Below are positions 22,701-30,714 of a stretch of DNA of 64,000 nucleotides, piece after piece; within the stretch, counting starts at the first letter, position 1, and each line of letters begins with the position of its first letter. Both the position numbers and the translations under genes were made by a program. The DNA is taken from NCBI GenBank assembly GCA_947561585.1, contig CANNZV010001188.1:236469-300468 (forward strand). Reading direction: 5' to 3'. The notes beneath the pieces are model-generated. The model did no database searches and was not told where the DNA came from. It saw nothing but the letters and a program-made list of their open reading frames with translations. Source of the stretch: Caprella mutica (taxonomy: Eukaryota; Arthropoda; Malacostraca; Amphipoda; Caprellidae).

Positions 22701-24960
22701 TTAACGAATTGTTATAACAATTGAAAAGCTTATTTAAATAATAACATAAAGGTTGTCACAACATGACTTCAGAATATATTTCCTTATGATTTTACTACAA
22801 GTTTTCTGTTGCTTACCCATCTCCTACTCTATAAACTCTTGTATTTATTGTAGTTTTGATTTTCCCCTCATCGCTACTTATCTTTTTGGTGTTACATTAT
22901 CACCTATTCTCCTATTTATTAACTCTTTCTCTCTGCCCCATTCGTTTGGTAACCTATAGCGATGGAACGCGTCTCCCTGGAGGTAATCTTCGGAACGACG
23001 GGTTTGTGAACCACTCTTTTGTACCCTAATATTGTTCTGAATCACTAACAAAGAGAATTGGATTTTTTTGCTACTTGAAAATGGTTTCAATCTTCAGAGT
23101 CGGTGTTTCTTGTAAATCAAAAAATATGAATTTGCATGCATACATTCAGTGTTTCATTTCTATTTTCTATTTTTCTTCTTCGACTAACAAAATAGAATGA
23201 ATTAAAATATAAAGAGGTAATATTTTAAATGAGGTTCATTTCGTTTTTTATGTCTAAATATTTCTAACTGTAGTTTAAATTAACTAACTTCCAGGTTCGG
23301 TTCCACATGTATGCACGCACACACACTTAGCATGTGAATGACTTAACAATGTACATTTGACAGATGAGAGGAAACAGCCAATTAAATATCTACAACAATA
23401 AAATTTGTTAATTAATGAGGTAATGGTGGTATTTATTCCCTTTGTTGGAAGCACTCTAACGGAGCGCTACGATTGGCACAGTGTGAGGCAATTAACTCTA
23501 TTATAAGTCTTGACCGGGCAAAGTACTAAACTTAGATCATAGAGACCTGTTTTCAATTTAATAATGAGTGTATTAAGAATGATTAATACTCGATATATTG
23601 TTAAATTATTTTATTTATGTAGTATAACTTCAAGTTTGGTTGTCTTTCAGTGGTGAATTTGGAGCTGATGGCAAAGAAGATGTCAATGGTACAAGGTAAA
23701 GGAAAAAATTATGAAAAAAACATTCCGCTCGATACGATATTATTCAAATAGTCCAATACTCTTTATTTACCAATTGACTAACCATTTACCTATTAACAGT
23801 CTGATAGAATCCACTCCTTTGACTGCCACTGCACCCATGCCTGGCTGCTACATGAGGATCTTCTCTGGGGAACCATCGGACAGACAGGTGGCAGAGAATG
23901 TGAGGATTGGAGACCCCCTCACCATGGTGATCACACTCGATAACCAGGAGATTTACGGCATGATGGTCACCAACTGCCTCGTCAGAGATGGATTGGGATG
24001 GGGTGAACAAATGCTCATCAACGGTGAAGGGTGAGTTGTAGTATTATCCTTCGGATAATTTGTACTTGTCTAGATGTACATCTACTCAGAATATAATTTG
24101 AAATTCATTTGTTTTATCATTAATTTCAATATCTCTTACAGATGTCCTGTGGACTATGAGATTCTGGGACCATTCGAATACAGCAAGAGTAAAACAACAG
24201 CCGTGGTTCGGTTCCAAGCCCACAAATTCCCCTACACTGACTCTGTTTACTACCAATGTAACATCAGACTCTGCATCAAGAATGCTGGCGGTTGTGCCGA
24301 TGTTGTGAGTCAATCGAATTCCTGAAACCTACCTAGTTACTTCAGAGTAAAGTTCATTGCGTTGTCTCTCTCTAAGTTCTATCCTGATATAATTTGTCTT
24401 ATTTTCAGCCTCCTGTATGTGAAAATGGGCAGAATTTGAAGCGTAAGAGGCGTGACGTCACTGAAGTTCAAGCTGATGTTGATGAAGAACTCTTCATTGA
24501 AGTCTTTAGTGGACTTTACGTCAACGAAGAGGAGGAGGTTAGTGTCTCGAAACTAAATTATGAGCCATTACAAACAAAGTTTTGGAAAAAAAAACACTTT
24601 TCACCTTCTTACTGTCTTGTATATGATCTAATAATATTAAATAAATCGCTGCTTTAAAATAAATAATCAGTTTTATAAATCACGATTGTTTCCCTCCAGC
24701 TCCCTGAACCAGATTACCAAGACTCAAACGGGATCAGCAAAGTTGAAAAGGAAGAACTAAATGATCCAGACAAGTTCTGTCTCTCACCCAGAACTTTTGC
24801 CATAGGTATTGCCATTGCTGGACTCATTCTTATGATCTGTGTCATTGCAGCCGTTCTTGTTCTCATCAGTCGCAGAAGAAGAAGAAAGGACGATAGCACC
24901 ACAGGCTCCTCTATTTACTCTGGCCCCTACACTAACACGGCTTACAGTCATTCTTCCTAA
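1760..24960 (+). CDS. ZP-domain transmembrane protein (cuticlin-like), nine coding exons
   Basis: Spliced gene with coding exons 1760-1792, 13534-13585, 20485-20693, 21470-21606, 23651-23695, 23800-24030, 24142-24304, 24409-24537 and 24700-24960. The total is 1260 nt, or 419 residues, and every junction keeps frame across GT/AG introns. Residues 1-21 form a signal peptide (MGLHIKTLVTL then VAALGSVCQA). Residues about 37-140 are ZP-N (KDVRIFC, FNGMIYPKGLSKNSTC, GRGYHIRC). Residues about 166-290 are ZP-C with its spaced cysteines (MPGCYM, TNCLVRD, GCPVD, YYQCNIRLC, GGCADV). KRKRR at 301-305 is a furin-type site. A hydrophobic helix spans about 365-390 and is followed by RRRRRK and a Ser/Tyr-rich tail. 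In this family the ectodomain is released by cleavage and polymerises in the apical extracellular matrix or cuticle. I cannot assign an orthologue among the arthropod ZP genes. Confidence 0.9.
2053..3260. repeat. Minisatellite, 17-bp unit
   Basis: About 70 copies of a 17-bp unit (ACACTCACACTTACGCT and variants). Variants are ordered: TACACTC and TATACTC units alternate in blocks, and a higher-order subarray from about 2890 uses GCTACAGTTACACTTAG alternating with the basic unit. This is typical of stepwise expansion by slippage or unequal exchange. It lies 260 bp into ZP intron 1. Confidence 0.95.
5991..6790. repeat. Minisatellite, 48-50-bp unit
   Basis: About 16 copies of a unit built from GGCAATGGGCTAAGCATGGG, CTAGT, a variable 5-7-base spacer (ACGTAA, GTCCTAA, GACCTAA) and CCAGTTGACCC. 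The variable spacer falls into a few alleles spread through the array. Late copies lack the AAGCATGGGCT part. The array lies in ZP intron 1. Confidence 0.95.
7951..8024. repeat. Short tandem repeat, ATTCTATAGCAATGGCTAT
   Basis: About four near copies of a 27-bp unit centred on TCTATAGCAATGGCTATA, in ZP intron 1. Each unit is partly palindromic (CTATAGC/GGCTATA). Confidence 0.75.
10380..10465. repeat. Short tandem repeat, CAACCATCTTAACACTCT
   Basis: Several imperfect copies of an 18-bp unit (CTCAACCATCTTAACACT) in ZP intron 1. Confidence 0.7.
10575..10690. repeat. Three perfect copies of a 33-bp unit
   Basis: Three adjacent copies of a unit containing TTAGAGAGAAAGACTTATGA and GTTACTTTGACAA, almost without differences, so recently duplicated. 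In ZP intron 1. Confidence 0.9.
13070..13265. repeat. Minisatellite, 23-bp unit
   Basis: About eight copies of a 23-bp unit with AATAGCGTCACATTGCACTC, in ZP intron 1 about 270 bp before exon 2. It is followed by a CT-rich stretch (13330-13430). Confidence 0.9.
13534..13585 (+). CDS. ZP gene coding exon 2 (signal peptide part 2)
   Basis: The acceptor CCCTGGCAG precedes GTGGCAGC. The exon encodes VAALGSVCQAQLVTRNS and ends in phase 1 at TCAT|GTGAGT. It completes the hydrophobic core and an Ala-x-Ala-like signal cleavage region (VCQA/Q). Confidence 0.75.
13915..14035. repeat. Short tandem repeat, 19-bp unit
   Basis: Six copies of AAACAAGTATTAAAAATAT in ZP intron 2. Just upstream (13590-13690) is a related low-complexity stretch of ACTAGTATTAACTAGT words. 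Confidence 0.9.
14736..17078. repeat. Large CT-rich minisatellite, 20-bp core unit
   Basis: More than 100 copies of AGACAACCTCTGCTCTCTCT. Unit length steps between 20, 22 and 24 bp by gain of CT dinucleotides. A rarer CTCG variant recurs at roughly regular spacing, showing blocks were copied as multi-unit cassettes. At 2.3 kb it is the largest array in the window, and every unit carries a TCTAGA word. It lies in ZP intron 2. Confidence 0.97.
17790..17935. repeat. Three imperfect copies of a 30-34-bp unit
   Basis: Copies share TAACTAG, CACTGGTT and ATGCCATAAAATA. In ZP intron 2. Confidence 0.6.
18605..18955. repeat. Minisatellite, 32-bp palindrome-bearing unit
   Basis: About 11 copies of a 32-bp unit made of AGTGACAGTACTGGTGTCAC and TGCACAGAAAGT. 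The first 21 bases form an inverted repeat (AGTGACA/TGTCACT), so each copy can fold. In ZP intron 2. Confidence 0.95.
18993..19528. repeat. Minisatellite, 23-24-bp unit resembling 3' splice sites
   Basis: About 23 copies of CAACTCACTACTATTTCAG followed by TTCTT. Later copies have lost the C (TTTAG). Each unit reads like a branch point (CTCAC), a pyrimidine stretch and an AG, and the array sits about 1 kb upstream of exon 3. Confidence 0.95.
20485..20693 (+). CDS. ZP gene coding exon 3 (ZP-N)
   Basis: The acceptor TTGATTGCAG precedes TGATGGAG, and the donor is CTG|GTGAGT. In phase with exon 2 it encodes LMENTVKDVRIFC through NTMSTEL. It contains the first ZP-N cysteines and FNGMIYPKGLSKNSTC. 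GC content and codon use are clearly higher than in the flanking introns. Confidence 0.93.
20694..21469 (+). other. ZP gene intron 3, ends in a C20 tract
   Basis: AT-rich intron whose 3' end is AAT, twenty C residues (21444-21462 region), then GACCCAG. The homopolymer serves as the polypyrimidine tract. Confidence 0.8.
21470..21606 (+). CDS. ZP gene coding exon 4 (ZP-N end)
   Basis: The acceptor GACCCAG directly follows a run of 20 C. The exon starts DDGIEYFNTVVVQPHRKLV, includes GRGYHIRCKYQ and ends in phase 2 at GTGAG|GTAAGA. Confidence 0.93.
21607..23650 (+). other. ZP gene intron 4, no further feature
   Basis: A 2.0-kb AT-rich intron from GTAAGA to TTGTCTTTCAG. I see no tandem array, exon or recognisable element in it. 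Open frames of 60-74 codons here are AT-driven and lack family features. Confidence 0.7.
23651..23695 (+). CDS. ZP gene coding exon 5 (inter-subdomain linker)
   Basis: A 45-nt micro-exon between TTGTCTTTCAG and AAG|GTAAAG. It encodes GEFGADGKEDVNGT, a charged Gly-rich linker between ZP-N and ZP-C. It is accepted because both junctions keep the frame. Confidence 0.85.
23800..24030 (+). CDS. ZP gene coding exon 6 (ZP-C start)
   Basis: The acceptor TATTAACAG precedes TCTGATAG. The exon encodes LIESTPLTATAPMPGCYMRI through QMLINGEG, including the variable loop, VRIGDPLTMVI and the TNCLVRDG cysteine, and ends in phase 2 at GG|GTGAGT. Confidence 0.95.
24142..24304 (+). CDS. ZP gene coding exon 7 (ZP-C)
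   Basis: The acceptor CTCTTACAG precedes ATGTCCTG. The exon encodes CPVDYEILGPFEYS, FQAHKFPYTDSVYYQC and CIKNAGGCADV, typical ZP-C cysteine spacing, with donor GTT|GTGAGT. Confidence 0.95.
24409..24537 (+). CDS. ZP gene coding exon 8 (furin-type site)
   Basis: The exon encodes PPVCENGQNLKRKRRDV and then an acidic stretch (QADVDEELF, VNEEEE). KRKRR is a consensus furin-like cleavage site just after the ZP domain, where ZP precursors are normally cut. The donor is GAG|GTTAGT. Confidence 0.93.
24700..24960 (+). CDS. ZP gene coding exon 9 (transmembrane helix and tail, stop)
   Basis: The acceptor CCCTCCAG precedes CTCCCTG. The exon encodes an acidic juxtamembrane stretch, the helix TFAIGIAIAGLILMICVIAA plus VLVLI, the stop-transfer SRRRRRKDD and a Ser/Thr/Tyr-rich 25-residue tail. 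TAA is at 24958-24960. Confidence 0.95.
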   Translation, partial: LPEPDYQDSNGISKVEKEELNDPDKFCLSPRTFAIGIAIAGLILMICVIAAVLVLISRRRRRKDDSTTGSSIYSGPYTNTAYSHSS

Positions 24961-25815
24961 GTAGGTGCTATCTCTTTAATTCTCTGGTTTGTATTGTGTT
25001 GCTTCATGGAAATAGATAAAGATATATGTAACTAAAACCTTAACGTTTTTACCGTCTCTTTTTTGTTATTAGACTATATTCAAGGCCAAAGATTTGCTAG
25101 ATAAAGTTACAAATTGATAAACTAAATTGAAACTTCCCCTCTGTGATTGTGTATAATGTTTTCTTTAGATATTATTTAAAGTAGCTGGGCTTTAATTTAA
25201 TACTTTACTCGCATTTCTAACTGTGTTTAGGTTCTTTAACTCAAGAACTTGTTAGAAATCCAAACCCTCAATGTTTCTTAATTTAGTTCGTGCAATATAT
25301 ACCCATTATGAAAATTAATCTATTGAAAAGAGATGAAAGATATGCGTTCTTCTGCTCAAATTCTTGCAATTAACTTATTCACATCCTGAGTCTCTGCTTC
25401 GAACGAATTATGCATAAAAAGAAGCCATTCACATCTAAAGAAAATTCCATGCACTTTATTGAAGACTGTTAAAATTATATCATTGAATTCAGTCACTCTT
25501 TCTTATCAAGAACCATTAATTTTTTTCCAAGGCTTGCTTCAATGTGTATTACAATTCTGTTCTGAAGCAGTGATTTAATTTGAGAATATTTCATTTTTAA
25601 AGGATGTTTGTGCAATAACTTTGTATGTTACTATTAAGAGAGTTTCACTGTAGCTTCATTAAAAAGCTGCCCTATGATGTTTAAGCAGTATTATACTGAT
25701 GTTAACTCATTATTGCACCAGTATATAGTGTAAAATAGTGACTAGTTTCTTTTGGAAAATGTGCAGTTGTGTAGAAGTTATTAGCTGTAAAATAAAGAAT
25801 GGAGTTTTCTCTGCA
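24961..25815 (+). promoter_or_regulatory. ZP gene 3' UTR with polyadenylation signal
   Basis: Non-coding AT-rich sequence after the stop codon. AATAAA at 25791-25796 is followed about 20 bases later by GCATTACA and a GT/T-rich stretch, a plausible cleavage site near 25815. Other AATAAA-like words are absent from the last few hundred bases before it. Confidence 0.55.
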
Positions 25816-26359
25816 TTACAGTGTTTTACTCGATCCTTATTTATGAGTTATCAAATTTATTTAAAATTCTCTCCTGGCTCAGGGTAAAAATGGAGTTTAT
25901 TAAACAATATTATAGAACTAAGTTTTAGGATCATTAATCTACAAACAGCTTAAGATAGGTTCAGTATACATATTTTTTTACACACTTTAAAAAAAATTCA
26001 TACTCATTGAACAAAAATTGTATGAAACGCTAATATGATGCTGAAGAAAAAGATTATACACTCTTTGTTTATGTTTATGATGTAAATCAATTCATGAAGA
26101 ATATAAACGTTTCTATAATAAGAATCTACTATTTTATACCTTTACACAAATATTTAATATTAGATTGATTTTACCTACCTAACTGTCATTCAAAACAAAC
26201 TGTGTACATTTTTTTTCTTAGGACTGAAAATTAACAAGTCGGAAGTAAAAAGGATATTGTAGTTTTGATTACAAAACTGTTGAAAACATATAATAGAATT
26301 AAATATATGTTATCAAATTTCATGAAGTATGCAGATAATTGATTTGAAACTTAATTAGG
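25816..26359. other. Intergenic, nothing recognised
   Basis: AT-rich sequence with no coding or element signature that I can support. Confidence 0.5.
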
Positions 26360-27081
26360 CCTCATTTATAAAAACATTAAAAACTAGATTATGTGCACCC
26401 GGTAGAGCGCATACCTTCGCAACCGATTTGATCCATTCTCTCCCAAAATCGAATAAAATAGTAACTGGAAAATGACTAGGGTTGTGACAATATGCACTGG
26501 GAAATATACTGCAAATGCAAAAGTTTTTATGCTTTTTTGAGAAAATACATATGTTTTGCAGATAAAACATATGCACTTAAAGATAATGCATATAACAAAA
26601 GGCATATGCATTTGAAAGGAAGGCAATATATGCACTTCCAGCTGTTTATATCTGGTGGGAGGTTGAACAAAGACCCTAATTTATTTGATATATACCTTTA
26701 TGTGTTCTATCGTTTAGTTTTGCTGATGAATATGACTTTGAATTTTTGTTAAATAATTAGAGAATATGATTAACTATATGGCGCCATGAAGCTAAAAGTA
26801 ACACCTACAATAATATAAATAAAGAGTAGGATAATAATAATAAAAGATTACAGACACAGGTGGTCAGTAAATACCTAGTTTCTGTTCTTAAATAACTGGT
26901 AGCCATGAAAATTCACTTCACTAATATAGTATCCTATAGACTTATAGTGCCAACAATATAATGTGTCGTTCTCTGAAACAATTGAGTCTTTTGAAATACT
27001 TGACATTTTGAATTTGGAGCATTACTATTAAATGCATAATAATTCATACTATATGCAATTGCATATTGATAATTAATTTAG

Positions 27082-27560
27082 TAGGGGTTTAACGTCTACT
27101 TCGAAACCAAAGGCCATATTGCTGACGTCAAAAGGAAATTAAATACAAGGGACTAGAAGAAGCAGTCAGAAAGGAAAGTGGCTCTATGAACAAAGTCACT
27201 TACCACCGTCGGTGACAATGCTCATGAATGCAGAAAAGCTACTCAGTGAATCCAGTCACTTACTAAGGAATGTGATGAAAAGGGACAAAAGTGCCGGTGG
27301 CTGCACTTACGGACGGAAGAGGAAAATGAAGAGGCGATAGTAAATGAAGCCTACGAGCCTACCTAACACAAAATCTAATACCTCGTAGTTGAAGAGCATA
27401 ACCCTAGCGATATCCTCTGAAACTGCAAGTAGCGTTAAAAAATGATAAACATGGTAAAAAAACGAAAAAATATACTATCCATAATCCAAATTACATCAGT
27501 TTGGGGCCCAAGGGACGCCACCCCCCTTCTCTTCCATTCACCACAGACAGCTTCAGGATA
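27082..27560 (+). repeat. SINE-like interspersed repeat, copy 1
   Basis: Begins GTAGGGGTTTAACGTCTAC and contains GCTGACGTCAAAAGGAA, ACAAGGGACT, GAAGCAGTCAGAAAGGA, GCAGAAAAGCTACTC and TTCCATTCACCACA. The same order is found at 31335-31695, so this is a dispersed family. I see no clear polymerase III promoter boxes. Confidence 0.75.
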
Positions 27561-27574
27561 GGCCTATTGATAAA

Positions 27575-27812
27575 AGTATATGCATATTTATAAATACATA
27601 TGCATATTAGCAAATGCATATGCATATCTATAAATGCATATGCATATTGGTAAATGCATATGCATTTTTATAAATGCATATATGCAAATTAGTAATTGCA
27701 TATGCATATTGCTAAATGCATAAGCCAATTTATAATTGCATATGCATGTTGAATTGTTGATAAATGCATATGCGAATCAAATAAGCATCTGCGTTTTAGA
27801 AAAGCATATGCA
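27575..27812. repeat. ATGCATAT-rich palindromic array
   Basis: About ten irregularly spaced copies of AAATGCATATGCATAT with short AT spacers, inside the right arm of the hAT-like element. The left arm (26490-26640) holds scattered relatives. Confidence 0.8.
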
Positions 27813-28480
27813 AAATATGCAATGTCACAACCTTAATAATGACCAATCGTCCCACCAAGTTTAATGCAATATGGTTCAATACATTTTGAGTAATTGAGTT
27901 ATAAATGACCTTGACCTTTGACCGGATCTCTCCCAAAACTCTACGAAATAGTCCTTGGACATTGACCAGGTCGAATACTTCTTGAGTTATTGAGTTATAA
28001 ATGGCCTTGACCTTAATCTTTGACCTTTGACCCGATCGCTCCCAAAATCTAACAAAATGGTTCTTGTATATTGACCAATCGTCATGCAATATGGTTCAAT
28101 GCTTTTTGAGTTATAAATGACAATGGCCTTGACCTTTGACCGGGTCGCTCCCAAAATTCTACCAGAAGGTCACAGGACATAGATCAACCATTTCACTGAA
28201 TTTCAGGTATGCGGATAACAAGATGATAAATAAATAAACTAGGTTATGAGCTCTCGGTAGAGCGCATGCCTTCGCCGCCGCTTTGACCCTTTCTCTCCCA
28301 AAATTCAATAAACTGGTAACGGGATAATAACCAATCGTCCCACCATGTTTCATGCAATATGGTTTCACACTTTTTGAGTAATTTAGTTATAAATGACCTT
28401 GACCTTTGACCGGATCGGTCCCAAAACTATACCAGATGGTTCCTGGACATTGACCAATCATCCCATCAAATTTCAGACAA

Positions 28481-28716
28481 ATTGGTTGTACTACCTACAC
28501 TTAGTCACTACTAATTTTTTTTTCTTATCAATTACTGACTATGTAGGCATTGGTTAAATTGTATTTCCATTATTCTATTCCTTAATTGTTTTTCATAGGA
28601 ACTACAGTTTAGCAGTTAACTAGCGCTAGTTTCATCTCCTAGGTAGTATATGTTTAAGACCTTATTTCTTATAGATAAGTAAAAGAAATGATCAATAAAA
28701 CAGACATGAATTATAT
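28481..28716. other. Intergenic AT-rich stretch
   Basis: Nothing recognised between the GACCTTGACC repeat and the CCC-family element A. Confidence 0.5.
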
Positions 28717-30714
28717 CCCTGATAAAATTACACTATCAGGCCAGCGTCGGTAAACGTTGGCATTGTAAAGGCACGATCGGGCATTGACACGCCAGAGGTA
28801 TTACACACTGGGCCAATGTATGGTTAACGATCGACACTGGGCCAACGGTTGCCAAACAGCACTGGCCCAATGAAGGGAAACACTGGTTAACCAATCCAGT
28901 GATTTTATTGATGTACCAGTATATTTATTATACTGGTCTACCGGATCTATTTGGCAGTTGTGGCCAGAATATCAGAGAGATTAGGTGAGAAACGATATCT
29001 CCCAACTTTAATCACACCAAATAGCCAATTTAAAATCATCAATTAAGTATATATTTCAATTTGTAGCTGTTTCTGGCAATTTAGTATACATGGGCCTTTT
29101 ATCCCTTCTATTATTACTTCAACATTTTCTCTACTTTTTTTAAATGAGCCTGGCCGCTAGTTAAATCATATATTTGTATAAAAAGTTATTTTTCCGATTG
29201 AAATAATTATTAAAATTGTAAATTAAACTTTCTATTCAATTTTAAATTAAAATATTATTATTTGGTTAAATTAGCTTAGGTAGGATTTGAGTTTAAATAG
29301 GTAAATATGTATATTGTTTCCCTCTGATTTTGATATACAAGATGTATTTATAAGACTGTGTGGTGACACCATATATATTATTTTGGCACTGTCATGTTCT
29401 AATTTTAAGTTTCCATAATATTTTAATTTCTTCTAGAATGTTTCTTTGTTCCCTCTGTTCGGAACATGTCTGGTATTGTCTGTACAATGTTAATTATATT
29501 TTTAGTTAGTATTAGGTACTTTTCATTTTTCAATATTTAAGTAGTTTCCTTTGATGTTTATGTTTAGTTCAATAATAATTTTTAGTTTATAGTTTCAGTA
29601 AAAATAATAGATTAAATTCAAAATAAATAGAATAACTGGCATACGAAAGTTGCCAGGTAGTCATTAGTGACAGGGTATATAAGTAGCCTAGCATTTGCAG
29701 CGTCCTCTTTCACTCACAATAACTCAGTTAATTTCGTGCTATACTTATCTGCTCCTGCATCAATACCAAACTACAGAGCTCCTTTACTAAAGTTTATATT
29801 CCCTTAATAGGGTAAGTTGTGTTTAGACCCAGCAAACAGTGGTACATCTAGCCAATGTCTAAATGATGCAGGCATCCGACTTTAGCCAGTATCGGTAGAC
29901 ATTGGTTTACCATCGTGCATGCACTAAAAGACGTCGGCAAGACGCTGGGTTAACGTACCCGTGCAACCAGGCCAATGTCGGCAACGAGCGGCAAAGCGTC
30001 GGAGTGCAGTCATCATTTAGATGATGGCTAGTATCGGTACAACGATGTTTGCCAGGATCTTTTAGATGGCGGCTAGTAGTTGCATAAAGATTTCGAAAAT
30101 AAAATGGCCTAAATTTGGAATATTACAAATTATAACTACCTATTGGATAATGTTCCATTATGTATCATAACTTCTGAAATTTATAAAGGAAAGACAAATG
30201 AAATAATACAGCAGATGTCTTTTAAATTTATTCCACACATTAATCACTTATGTTTCGTGTCAATGCCATTCTTTCAACGAAACAAATGCTTGGGCATCAG
30301 AGTGTAGACATGCCTGTCACTTTCAGTCACATGACCTTAGCTTGCTCTGCCATGAGGGCCTTCTCCACCAAAGCCTTCAACTTGGCCCTTCACTAAGGAT
30401 GAACAATGCCAGCTTCGTAAGTATTTGGGTGCTAGGGAAGCAGATCTAACCCTTGAAACAGCCTGACGGCCCTGACCTGTATGCTGCTTCTTCGCATGGA
30501 CCTCAAAGGTTCATTTTCGAATTTAGTCCTACGGGAAAGAATAAAATTATAAAATTGTATAGGATTAAAATTTGGTACCGAAGTCATTTTTGCAGATATG
30601 TAAAAATTTCTAAAGAACAATGACAATTTTCAATCGTCCGTTAAGCACATTCAATTTAAGGAAAGAATCGAAACAGCAATAGTAGCGCCATATATCACTC
30701 TTGTATTTACTTAC

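Larger units (their letters stand above)
26477..27835. mobile_element. Nonautonomous hAT-like element, 1.36 kb
   Basis: Termini TAGGGTTGTGACA and, reversed, TAAGGTTGTGACA match the hAT YARNG rule. They are flanked by AAAATGAC (26469-26476) and ATAATGAC (27836-27843), an 8-bp duplication with one mismatch. The homologous uninterrupted repeat at 28316-28340 confirms insertion. Subterminal parts are rich in ATGCATAT words on both sides. No transposase is present, and a SINE-like repeat sits inside at about 27082-27560. Confidence 0.85.
26360..28480. repeat. Interspersed GACCTTGACCTTTGACC repeat (split by a hAT-type MITE)
   Basis: Several imperfect copies of a roughly 100-bp module: CCAATCGTCCCACCA, ATGCAATATGGTTCA, TTTTGAGTTATAAATGACC, TTGACCTTTGACCGG, CTCCCAAAAT. 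Two copies of a GGTAGAGCGCAT..CCTTCGC word (26409 and 28254) look like a tRNA A-box, but no B-box follows. The family is interrupted at 26477-27835. Comparison with the uninterrupted module at 28310-28345 shows the empty site. Confidence 0.75.

Noticed and set aside
26405..26430. GGTAGAGCGCAT resembling a tRNA A-box
   Set aside because: No B-box or cloverleaf can be formed downstream, and the same word occurs in another copy of the repeat at 28254. At most a tRNA-derived repeat remnant.
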